This document shows positions 23,770 to 30,632 of a stretch of DNA of 30,632 nucleotides, in pieces; positions within the stretch are counted from its first letter, which is position 1; every line of letters starts with the position of its first letter. The translations under genes were made by a program, and so were the position numbers. This DNA is from Clostridium sp. CAG:567 (lineage in GTDB: Bacteria > Bacillota > Clostridia > TANB77 > CAG-508): positions 1-30,632 of the forward strand of contig FR902168.1 of assembly GCA_000437855.1 (NCBI GenBank). Direction: 5' to 3'. The notes below the pieces were generated by a model that worked only from the letters and a program-made list of their open reading frames with translations, did no database searches and was not told the DNA's origin.

Positions 23770-25101
23770 TTACTCTCTATACTTATCAAGATTAGCAAAT
23801 TTAGTGTAATTTCCAAGCCATAAAAGTTCAACTGTTCCAGTAGAACCAGCTCTGTGCTTTGCTAATATAACTTCAGCAATATTTTTCTTTTCTGAATCAG
23901 GATTATAGTAATCATCACGATATAAGAACATAACTATATCAGCATCTTGCTCTATAGCTCCAGATTCACGTAAGTCTGAAAGCATTGGTCTATGGTCTGG
24001 TCTTTGTTCTACAGATCTTGAAAGTTGTGATAATGCTATAACAGGCACATTTATTTCTTTTGCTAATATTTTTAAAGAACGACTTATTTCAGAAATTTCT
24101 TGTTCACGGCTTCCACCTTTTCTGTTACTTCCTTGTACTAATTGAATATAGTCAATTACAACCATTCCAATATTTTTTTCTAGCTTCATTTTTCTACATT
24201 TAGCACGTATTTCCATTACTGAAATACCAGGTGTATCATCTATAAATATTTGCGCTTGAGACAAATTTCCTGATGCTTCAGCTAGCTTTTGCCAATCATC
24301 ATCTTCTACTTTACCTGTTCTTACTTTATTACTGTCGACCATCGCCTCACTACATAAAATACGGTTTGTCATTTGTTCTTTTGACATTTCCAAACTAAAT
24401 ATAGCAACTGGTGTATTATACCTAACAGCTGCATTTGTTGCTAGGTTTAATGCAAATGCTGATTTTCCCATAGCAGGTCTGGCAGCTACAATAACTAAGT
24501 CAGATTTATGAAGTCCTGCGGTTATAAAGTCTAAATCTGCGAATCCTGTAGGCACTCCAGTTATGTGTTGTTTTTGATTATATAGTTGTTCTAATTGTGT
24601 AAATGAATCTACTAAAATATCTTTAATTGCAGAATATCCTTTTTGATTTCTATTTTGTATAACATCAAATATTTTTCTTTCTGCAGTATCTAATATATCT
24701 TCAACATCTTGTGTTTGATCATACCCTAAACTAATTAAATCATTTGCAGTTTTTATAAGTGCTCTTAATGCTGATTTTTCTTCTACAATTTTAATATATT
24801 GCTCTACATTGGCTGTAGTAGGAACCTTATCTGGAAGCTCTGCAATATATTCAAGTCCACCAACAGCTTCTAACTGTTTCATAGATTGAAGCTCTGTTTT
24901 CAAAGTTATAATATCTACTGGTTCTGCGCGATTGTATAAATTTAAAATAGCTTCATAAATTATTTTATTATCTTCACGATAAAAATCCTCAGACTTTAAG
25001 GTTTCTACTGCAGACATAATTGCATCTTTGTCTGTTAGCATACTTCCTATTACAGCTTGTTCTGCTTCTATATCGTGTGGTGGAATTTTACCTAGCTCCA
25101 T
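23770..25101 (-). CDS. dnaB: Replicative DNA helicase DnaB
   Basis: A 443-residue hexameric helicase of standard length. The N-terminal domain begins PPHDIEAEQAVIGSMLTD; the RecA-like domain has Walker A ARPAMGKSA (207-215), Walker B IGMVVIDYIQLV (about 305-316), and the EISRSLKILAKEINVPVIALSQLSR segment. No intein interrupts the P-loop or the C-terminal loops. It unwinds the fork and loads primase. ATG with GAAGGGAG upstream. It follows gdpP-rplI as in Bacillus, here separated from rplI by a terminator-like hairpin. Confidence 0.97.
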   Translation of the reverse strand: MELGKIPPHDIEAEQAVIGSMLTDKDAIMSAVETLKSEDFYREDNKIIYEAILNLYNRAEPVDIITLKTELQSMKQLEAVGGLEYIAELPDKVPTTANVEQYIKIVEEKSALRALIKTANDLISLGYDQTQDVEDILDTAERKIFDVIQNRNQKGYSAIKDILVDSFTQLEQLYNQKQHITGVPTGFADLDFITAGLHKSDLVIVAARPAMGKSAFALNLATNAAVRYNTPVAIFSLEMSKEQMTNRILCSEAMVDSNKVRTGKVEDDDWQKLAEASGNLSQAQIFIDDTPGISVMEIRAKCRKMKLEKNIGMVVIDYIQLVQGSNRKGGSREQEISEISRSLKILAKEINVPVIALSQLSRSVEQRPDHRPMLSDLRESGAIEQDADIVMFLYRDDYYNPDSEKKNIAEVILAKHRAGSTGTVELLWLGNYTKFANLDKYRE

Positions 25102-25130
25102 TTTTCTGCTCCCTTCTTACAAATGAATTC

Positions 25131-25152
25131 TGACAACGCAAGATGCCAATAA
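25131..25152. repeat. Intergenic direct repeat, copy 1
   Basis: Starts TGACAACGCAAGATGCCAAT, close to the dnaB ribosome binding site. It matches copy 2 (25253-25274) at 19 of 22 positions. A near-inverted copy, TTGGTATATTGC (25175-25186), matches its complement at 10 of 12 positions, so this half can also form a hairpin. Confidence 0.6.
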
Positions 25153-25190
25153 CTTTCTAGAATTTGGAAAAGAATTGGTATATTGCAAGG

Positions 25191-25253
25191 AAAAAAGTAT
25201 TAAAAAGGCAAGGGCGCAACCTCTTGGTTGTAACCGCGTTTTTAATGCTTTTT
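25191..25253 (-). terminator. Long hairpin/terminator after rplI
   Basis: The outer stem pairs about 25193-25210 with 25236-25253 (18 positions, 2 mismatches). An inner stem CAACC/GGTTG with loop TCTT (25217-25230) caps it. The minus strand ends in ACTTTTTTCC. It is likely the rplI terminator, but the GC-rich core and flanking direct repeats are unusual for a simple terminator. Confidence 0.65.
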
Positions 25254-25274
25254 GACACAGCAAGATGCCAATTA
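25253..25274. repeat. Intergenic direct repeat, copy 2
   Basis: Starts TGACACAGCAAGATGCCAAT, beginning at the edge of the hairpin and ending 11 bp from the rplI stop. It is in the same orientation as copy 1, 122 bp away. Confidence 0.6.
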
Positions 25275-25284
25275 TTTTTCAAAT

Positions 25285-25725
25285 TTAAAGTACTTGGACT
25301 TTAAGAGAACCCATAACTCCCTCAAAAAGTTTAACACTCACTGTACTTACTCCCAACACTTTAATTGGTTCTTTTAAATCAATTTTCTTTTTATCTATTT
25401 CTATTTTATATTGTTCTTTTAAATTTTCTGCAATTTCTTTAGCTGTAATTGAACCAAATATTTTTTGATTCTCTCCAGATTTTACAGAAATTTTTAAAGT
25501 AATATTTTTTAGCTTTTCTGCTATTTCTTGTGCTTTTTCTTTTTCAACTGATTTTTTATATTGATTTGAGTCTTGTTTTGCTTTTAATTTACTCATATTT
25601 TCAGCATTTGCTTCAATTCCCATTTTTTTAGGTAATAAGAAATTTCTTGCATATCCATCACTAGCATTTATTACTTCATCTTTTTTTCCTACACCTTTTA
25701 TATCTTGTAATAAAATTACTTTCAT
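25285..25725 (-). CDS. rplI: 50S ribosomal protein L9
   Basis: A 146-residue L9 of normal length. The N-terminal domain, MKVILLQDIKGVGKKDEVI then DGYARNFLLPKKMGIEA, is the rRNA-binding family signature. A long central helix (about 41-75) leads to the C-terminal domain with SGENQKIFGSITAKEIAE. ATG with AAAGGAGA upstream. It is the second gene of the gdpP-rplI unit; a hairpin with an 11-bp perfect stem (25761-25771 with 25785-25795) spans the gdpP stop and the gap. Confidence 0.97.
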   Translation of the reverse strand: MKVILLQDIKGVGKKDEVINASDGYARNFLLPKKMGIEANAENMSKLKAKQDSNQYKKSVEKEKAQEIAEKLKNITLKISVKSGENQKIFGSITAKEIAENLKEQYKIEIDKKKIDLKEPIKVLGVSTVSVKLFEGVMGSLKVQVL

Positions 25726-25760
25726 TTATTTTTCTCCTTTCAATTTGTAATTATTTCATT

Positions 25761-25795
25761 TAATTTCAAAAAGTTTTTACTCCATTTTGAAATTA
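25761..25795 (-). other. Intercistronic hairpin between gdpP and rplI
   Basis: TAATTTCAAAA (25761-25771) pairs with TTTTGAAATTA (25785-25795), 11 bp, loop 13 nt; the right arm contains the gdpP stop codon. No T run follows, so it may stabilise or process the transcript rather than end it. Confidence 0.45.
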
Positions 25796-27793
25796 ATTAG
25801 CTGTTTCAGAAAAATATTCATTTATTTTCTCAATAAGAAGATTTTTAACTTCTTCAATACTCATTCCTTCAACTTGTGCACCAGCTAAGGTAATATGACC
25901 TCCGCCTCCAAGTTTTTCTAGTATAATTTGAACATTTATATCTCCAATAGAACGTCCACTAATACATACTTTATCTCCTAATTTTCCTATTACAAATGAT
26001 GCAGTAATATCACTAATTGTTAATAATTCATCTGCTGCCTTAGCACATATTATATTTGCATTTTTGTCTTCTTCTTCATATACAGAAATACCTATTGTTC
26101 CATTGGTAATTTGTGCATTATCAATTATTTTAGAAATCTTTGTATATGTTTTTAAGTCACTTTGGAACCATTTTTTTACTTTTATTATATCTATTCCACG
26201 TTTTTTCAAATAAGCTGCTGCTTCAAAGGTTCTTACTCCTGTCTTAAAAGTAAAGTTCTTTGTATCCATCATAATTCCTGCATATAAAGCTTCTGCTTCA
26301 ATTGTTGTTAAATCTGGTTCTTTAGTTGCATATTCTAATATTTCTGTAACAAGTTCACAGGTTGATGAAGCATATACTTCATGGAATGAAAGAATTGCTT
26401 CTTCAATAAAGTCTGGACTTTTTCTGTGGTGATCAATTATTGCAATTTTACTTGTTTCTTCTAGCAATTCAGGTACTTCAACATAACTTCTTTTATGTGT
26501 ATCAACAATTATAAGTAATGTTTCAGGTGTTATTTTAGATAATGCTTCTGATTTATTAATAATAGATTCTTGATATTCTTTTTCTTGTTTTGCTGATTCC
26601 ATGAAATTTTCTAAACTAATTCCTGTAGAATTGTTTATAATATAACATTCAACATCAAGACTTTTTGCTAGTCTGTATATTCCCATGCTTGCGCCCATTG
26701 AGTCTATATCTCCATTTGTGTGACCCATTACCATTACATTTTTAGCCTCTTGCATTAGCTCTTCTAGTGCATGTGATACTATTCTAGCTTTTACTTTTGT
26801 TCTTTTTTCAAGCTCTTGAGTTCTTCCACCAAAAAATTGATATTTTTCATTTTCTCTAACAACAGTTTGGTCTCCACCTCTTCCAAGTACAATGTCTAAT
26901 CCTGCCTGTGCAGATTTATATTTTTCGTAGTTAGACTCTCCTTCTGTTGAAATTGAAATACTTAATGTTATTTGTACTTTATTTGATAATTCTAATTCTT
27001 TAATTGTATCTAATATATTAAATTTCTTTTCTTTAAGTTTTTCTAGGTATTGTTGTTCAAATATACATACAAATGTATCTCTCTCTGATTTAACAACTAA
27101 TCCTTTAAATTCTGCTGCCCATTCATAAATTGTTTTTTCGATTTGCGCAGTTAGTACAGGTTTTTCTTCATCATTAATTCTTTGATTAACTTCTTCAAAG
27201 TTATCTATCATAATTATTCCAACGCAAATTTGAGAATTATGATATTTCTTTTCTAGCTCTAAGGTTTTAGTTTCATCTAAAAAATACATTGTGCACATAT
27301 ATTCATCTTTAGATTTTGTATATTTTCCCAATATCTCATAAATTTTGTTGCCTATTTCCAATTCTTTATGAATACTTTTTTCTGAGTCTTCCTCATTATT
27401 TTCTATTTCAAGTTTTATTTCTTTTAATAAATCTCTCAAAATATTATTTATATCTACATTTGCAAATTCTTGTACAAATTTACTACTTCTCCAAACCATA
27501 TTTCCACTTGTTTCAATTATAACTAATGGAAAAGGAGAATTCTTTACTGTATCTTTTGCTAATTTATCCACATTTAGTGTTAAATCTTGTAAATGGTCTG
27601 AAAGTTCCGTTCTTCTTTTTTGGTTACTCCAGTATGTATATACAAGTATTAATATATATAACACTACTGAAGGTGTAAAATATCGTATATCTAATATGCA
27701 TATTACAATTAAAAGTATAGCAATTAGAACTAAATATATTTTAGTTCTTGATATTAACCCTTCAAATATTTTTTTACTATTATTATTTTTCAT
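25793..27793 (-). CDS. gdpP: Cyclic-di-AMP phosphodiesterase GdpP (DHH/DHHA1)
   Basis: A 666-residue membrane phosphodiesterase. Two transmembrane helices (about 18-36 and 40-57) precede a PAS-like domain (about 75-150), a degenerate GGDEF domain (about 180-310, with LGRGGDQTVV and no GGDEF motif), and a DHH-DHHA1 module: MGHTNGDIDSMGASMG, IVDTHKR, IIDHHRKSPDF, then GGGGHITLAGAQV near the C-terminus. GdpP hydrolyses c-di-AMP, which controls potassium and osmolyte balance and beta-lactam tolerance in Bacillota. The usual DHH catalytic residues look present. ATG with AGAGGAGC upstream and a strong promoter 28-56 nt upstream. It is first in gdpP-rplI-dnaB. Confidence 0.96.
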   Translation of the reverse strand: MKNNNSKKIFEGLISRTKIYLVLIAILLIVICILDIRYFTPSVVLYILILVYTYWSNQKRRTELSDHLQDLTLNVDKLAKDTVKNSPFPLVIIETSGNMVWRSSKFVQEFANVDINNILRDLLKEIKLEIENNEEDSEKSIHKELEIGNKIYEILGKYTKSKDEYMCTMYFLDETKTLELEKKYHNSQICVGIIMIDNFEEVNQRINDEEKPVLTAQIEKTIYEWAAEFKGLVVKSERDTFVCIFEQQYLEKLKEKKFNILDTIKELELSNKVQITLSISISTEGESNYEKYKSAQAGLDIVLGRGGDQTVVRENEKYQFFGGRTQELEKRTKVKARIVSHALEELMQEAKNVMVMGHTNGDIDSMGASMGIYRLAKSLDVECYIINNSTGISLENFMESAKQEKEYQESIINKSEALSKITPETLLIIVDTHKRSYVEVPELLEETSKIAIIDHHRKSPDFIEEAILSFHEVYASSTCELVTEILEYATKEPDLTTIEAEALYAGIMMDTKNFTFKTGVRTFEAAAYLKKRGIDIIKVKKWFQSDLKTYTKISKIIDNAQITNGTIGISVYEEEDKNANIICAKAADELLTISDITASFVIGKLGDKVCISGRSIGDINVQIILEKLGGGGHITLAGAQVEGMSIEEVKNLLIEKINEYFSETAN

Positions 27794-27820
27794 AAAATAA
27801 GCTCCTCTTTTACGTATACT

Positions 27821-27849
27821 ATTTTACTATTTTTACGCGTTTTTGTCAA
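27821..27849 (-). promoter_or_regulatory. Promoter of gdpP-rplI
   Basis: On the minus strand, a consensus TTGACA (27849-27844), a 17-bp spacer and TAAAAT (27826-27821). It is the best -35 match in the window. Confidence 0.8.
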
Positions 27850-27871
27850 TTTTATTAGCTTAAAACAGGGC

Positions 27872-27912
27872 AAAAAAGAATATAGAGAGAGCTATTTAGC
27901 TCTCTCTATATT
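27872..27912 (-). terminator. Strong intrinsic terminator upstream of gdpP
   Basis: A 15-bp perfect stem, 27879-27893 with 27898-27912, with a 4-nt loop and a TTTTTT run on the minus strand. It starts directly after the stop codon of the tiny open frame 27913-28014. Confidence 0.85.
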
Positions 27913-28014
27913 TTAAAAGCCAATTTTCTTTAAAGCTTTGATTCTTCTTCGCTTTTCTCCTTCATCTTTTCCAAGAACTTTAACAATAACCTCCCCATAG
28001 TGTAATTCTATTGC
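27913..28014 (-). pseudogene. Tiny open frame, possible gene remnant
   Basis: A 33-codon frame with no start codon, opening just after an in-frame TAG. It encodes a protein-like sequence that begins AIELHYGEVIVKVLGKDE and ends RRRIKALKKIGF. The bases upstream in the same frame read SRKIWE before the TAG, so a single base change would extend it. It abuts a strong terminator, as a real gene end would. I do not recognise the family. A second overlapping frame starting at an ATG (about 22 residues) is also open, so the call is tentative. Confidence 0.25.
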
Positions 28015-28053
28015 CTATTCCCATATCTTCCGGCTAACTACAACATAAACCAC

Positions 28054-28091
28054 AAAAGAACAAACCGCTCTAATCCGTGGTTTGTTCTTTT
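28054..28091. terminator. Terminator hairpin after rpoC
   Basis: AAAAGAACAAACC (28054-28066) pairs with GGTTTGTTCTTTT (28079-28091), loop 12 nt. On the minus strand, 14 nt past the rpoC stop, the tail is TTCTTTTG. The plus strand tail is a longer T run, so it works in both directions. Confidence 0.7.
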
Positions 28092-28105
28092 TTTATTGTT
28101 TTATA

Positions 28106-30632
28106 CTATTCAGCACTTGTTGTTTCTTCTTCAGGTTCTTCTTCATTTTGTTCTGTATTAATATGTGTATTTTTATAAACAGGTAATCCTGTTCCTGCAG
28201 GTATTAGTTTACCAATAATAACGTTTTCTTTTAATCCAATTAAGTCATCAACTTTACCTTTAACAGCAGCTTCTGTTAATACTCTTGTTGTTTCTTGGAA
28301 TGAAGCAGCTGATAAGAAGCTTTCTGTTGCTAGAGATGCTTTTGTGATTCCTAGTAATATACGTTTTCCTGTTGCAGGACGTTTTCCTTCTGCTTCAACT
28401 AATGCATTCTTGTCCTCAAATTCATGTATATCAACTAATGATCCAGCAAACATGTCTGTGTCTCCATTATCTTCTACTCTTACCTTTTTAAGCATTTGTC
28501 TACCAATTACTTCAATGTGTTTATCGTTGATATCAACACCTTGGTTACGGTAAACTTTTTGAACTTCTTGAATTAAGTATTCATATACTCCTTCAGGTCC
28601 TTTAATTGCTAATATTTCAGCTGGGTTTAAAGCACCTTCTATTAATGGATCTCCCGCTTTTACTTCATCTCCGTCTTTTACACGTAATTTAGATCTAAAT
28701 GGTATTGCATAAGTTTTTGAATCATCTTTAGACGTAATAACAATTTCTTTCTTCTTTTTATCTTCAACAATTTTAACTTTACCATCTATTTCTGTCATTA
28801 CTGCTAATCCCTTTGGTTTACGAGCTTCAAATAGCTCCTCAACTCTAGGAAGACCTTGTGTAATATCGGCAACACCTGCAACACCACCAGAGTGAATAGT
28901 TCTCATTGTAAGCTGTGTACCAGGCTCACCAATTGATTGAGCTGCAATAATACCAACAGATTCACCAATGTTAACTTCATCACGAGTTGCCAATCCCATA
29001 CCATAACATTTACGGCAAACACCATGTTTTGTACGGCATCCTAATACTGAACGAACTTTTACTGTTTCAATTCCTGCTGCAACAATTTTCTCAGCAATTT
29101 TATCTGTAATCATTGTATTTGTATCAACAATTAATTCTTTTGTTTCAGGATTAATTATATCTTCTAATGGGTATCTACCAACTAGTCTTTCATCCATTTT
29201 TTCAACAATTTGGTTTCCATCTTTAATATCAAATACTGTAAGACCTTCATGTGTTCCACAGTCATCTTCACGAACTATAATGTCTTGAGAAACATCAACA
29301 AGTCTTCTTGTTAAGTAACCAGAGTCAGCTGTTCTTAAAGCTGTATCTGCTAAACCTTTTCTAGCACCGTGTGCAGAAATAAAGTATTCTAGTGCATCTA
29401 GACCCTCACGGAATGAAGATGTAATAGGAATTTCTACTGTTTTACCAGTTGTACTAGCCATAAGACCACGCATACCAGCAATTTGTCTTAATTGGTTAAT
29501 GTTACCTCTGGCTCCAGATTGACTCATCATATATACTGGGTTTAAGTCATCAAAGTTACTTTTCATTGCTTCTGTAACTTCATCTGTTGCTTTTTCCCAT
29601 ATTTTAATAACTGAGTTATATCTTTCATCCTCTGTTATTAAACCACGTTTATATTGTTTTAATACGTTATTTACTTGCTCATTTGCTTCAGCAAGAATTT
29701 TCTTTTTAGCCTCTGGTACTTTAACATCATCAACAGAAACTGTAATACCAGCTGTTGTAGAATGTTTGAAACCAGTTGCTTTAATATAGTCTAGTAATTC
29801 TGCTGTTGCACTTAAACCATTTGCATTTATTGATTTTGCAATAATTTTTCCTAAGTTTTTCTTAGATACTGCAAAGTTAAGTTCTGGTTCAAATAAGTTT
29901 TCTGGTTTTGTTCTATCTACAAATCCTAAGTTTTGTGGGATTCCTTCATTGTAAATTAATCTACCAACTGTTGTCTGAACTTTTCTTGTTTCTAATTTAC
30001 CATCTATTTCTTTTTGAATTCTTACATATATTTTAGCATGTAAACCTAAATCATGGTTAAAATATGCTATTTTAGCTTCTTCTGGTGATGAGAAGTAATT
30101 TCCTTCTCCTTCTTCACCAGGAACATCCATTGTTAAGTAGTAAGCACCTAAAATCATATCTTGTGTAGGTACTGTTACTGGCTTACCATCTTGTGGTTTT
30201 AAAAGGTTATTTACTGAAAGCATTAAGTATCTTGCTTCTGCTTGTGCTTCTGGTGATAATGGTAAGTGAATAGCCATCTGGTCACCGTCGAAGTCAGCGT
30301 TGAAAGCTGTACATACTAATGGGTGTAATTTTATAGCTCTACCTTCTACTAAAACTGGTTCAAATGCTTGAATACCAAGTCTATGTAATGTAGGAGCACG
30401 GTTTAATAATACTGGGTGGTCTTTTATAACATCCTCTAGTATATCCCATACTTCTGGTCTTAATCTTTCAACCATTCTTTTAGCGTTTTTAATATTATGT
30501 GCAATTCCACGTCCAACTAATTCTTTCATAACAAATGGTTTGAATAACTCAACAGCCATTTCTTTTGGAACACCACATTGATATATTTTAAGTTCTGGTC
30601 CAACAACTATAACTGAACGACCTGAATAATCA
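28106..30632 (-). CDS. rpoC: RNA polymerase beta' subunit, 3' part (partial at window edge)
   Basis: The C-terminal ~840 residues of beta'; the reading frame runs off the right edge, and in-frame codons before the first ATG (30559) encode the conserved SGRSVIVVGPELKIYQCGVPKEM, so 30559 is not the start. Visible hallmarks are the active-site magnesium motif NADFDGDQMAIHLP, the bridge-helix and trigger-loop region (SARKGLADTALRTADSGYLTRRL, then QSIGEPGTQLTMRTIHSGG), and the second zinc site CGTHEG with CRTKHGVCRKCYG. The protein ends in an acidic tail (EQNEEEPEEETTSAE). rpoB is expected just beyond the window. Confidence 0.98.
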   Translation of the reverse strand, partial: DYSGRSVIVVGPELKIYQCGVPKEMAVELFKPFVMKELVGRGIAHNIKNAKRMVERLRPEVWDILEDVIKDHPVLLNRAPTLHRLGIQAFEPVLVEGRAIKLHPLVCTAFNADFDGDQMAIHLPLSPEAQAEARYLMLSVNNLLKPQDGKPVTVPTQDMILGAYYLTMDVPGEEGEGNYFSSPEEAKIAYFNHDLGLHAKIYVRIQKEIDGKLETRKVQTTVGRLIYNEGIPQNLGFVDRTKPENLFEPELNFAVSKKNLGKIIAKSINANGLSATAELLDYIKATGFKHSTTAGITVSVDDVKVPEAKKKILAEANEQVNNVLKQYKRGLITEDERYNSVIKIWEKATDEVTEAMKSNFDDLNPVYMMSQSGARGNINQLRQIAGMRGLMASTTGKTVEIPITSSFREGLDALEYFISAHGARKGLADTALRTADSGYLTRRLVDVSQDIIVREDDCGTHEGLTVFDIKDGNQIVEKMDERLVGRYPLEDIINPETKELIVDTNTMITDKIAEKIVAAGIETVKVRSVLGCRTKHGVCRKCYGMGLATRDEVNIGESVGIIAAQSIGEPGTQLTMRTIHSGGVAGVADITQGLPRVEELFEARKPKGLAVMTEIDGKVKIVEDKKKKEIVITSKDDSKTYAIPFRSKLRVKDGDEVKAGDPLIEGALNPAEILAIKGPEGVYEYLIQEVQKVYRNQGVDINDKHIEVIGRQMLKKVRVEDNGDTDMFAGSLVDIHEFEDKNALVEAEGKRPATGKRILLGITKASLATESFLSAASFQETTRVLTEAAVKGKVDDLIGLKENVIIGKLIPAGTGLPVYKNTHINTEQNEEEPEEETTSAE

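Larger units (their letters stand above)
27794..28105. other. 312-bp gap between gdpP and rpoC
   Basis: From left to right the gap holds the gdpP promoter (27821-27849), a strong minus-strand terminator (27872-27912), a tiny minus-strand open frame ending against that terminator (27913-28014), about 35 bp of unassigned sequence, and the rpoC terminator hairpin (28054-28091). Confidence 0.7.

Noticed and set aside
1..30632. CRISPR arrays, insertion sequences, phage genes
   Set aside because: No regularly spaced repeats, transposase or integrase frames, or terminal inverted repeats were seen.

Overview
The window is a strongly AT-rich stretch of bacterial chromosome. It reads with the standard bacterial code: TGA serves as a stop, for example at the end of the MurJ-like gene. 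Most genes have strong AGGAGG-type ribosome binding sites, and a few use TTG starts. The gene content (GdpP with L9 and DnaB, TilS with FtsH, a PASTA-bearing class B PBP, a MurJ/SpoVB-type flippase, a D-aspartate-ligase-like ATP-grasp protein) points to a Bacillota, most likely an uncultured clostridial gut-type lineage. The genus cannot be fixed from the sequence.

Layout. 1-4.7 kb (minus) is a cell-wall and nucleoid block: MurJ/SpoVB flippase, HU, an alanine-racemase-family enzyme and a D-aspartate-ligase-like ATP-grasp enzyme. 4.8-8.2 kb is the one accessory-looking segment. A plus-strand VirD4/TraG-like membrane ATPase (conjugation coupling-protein type) converges on a minus-strand winged-helix 'replication-relaxation' type protein, with a shared terminator between them and no other conjugation gene in the window. 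8.3-12.4 kb (minus) is a tight operon read from its own promoter: an endonuclease/exonuclease/phosphatase-family protein, a large GT-C-like membrane protein, RluD-type and RluB-type pseudouridine synthases; the replication-relaxation gene sits 38 nt behind it. 12.4-14.5 kb is rpsB-tsf. 14.6-14.9 kb is a small plus-strand zinc-ribbon protein. 14.9-17.4 kb (minus) holds a prepilin-like protein, RNase HII and pyrimidine-nucleoside phosphorylase. 17.5-20.7 kb (plus) is an HD-GYP phosphodiesterase followed by a PBP2/SpoVD-type transpeptidase. 20.7-27.8 kb (minus) is gdpP-rplI-dnaB-tilS-ftsH. 28.1 kb to the end is the 3' part of rpoC.

Functionally this is mostly core machinery: transcription (RpoC), translation (S2, EF-Ts, L9, TilS, RluB/D), replication and repair (DnaB, RNase HII, HU), envelope growth (MurJ-like, Alr-like, Asl-like, PBP) and cyclic-dinucleotide turnover (GdpP, HD-GYP). 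Gene ends are marked by many clear intrinsic terminators, several serving convergent gene pairs. Several sigma-A-type promoters with 17-bp spacers are readable. I saw no tRNA, rRNA, CRISPR array, insertion sequence or phage gene.

The items most worth a second look are the orphan coupling-ATPase/replication-relaxation pair with its operator-like repeats, the divergent racemase next to the D-Asp-ligase-like enzyme, the direct-repeat-flanked hairpin between rplI and dnaB, and a tiny ORF or gene remnant between rpoC and gdpP.
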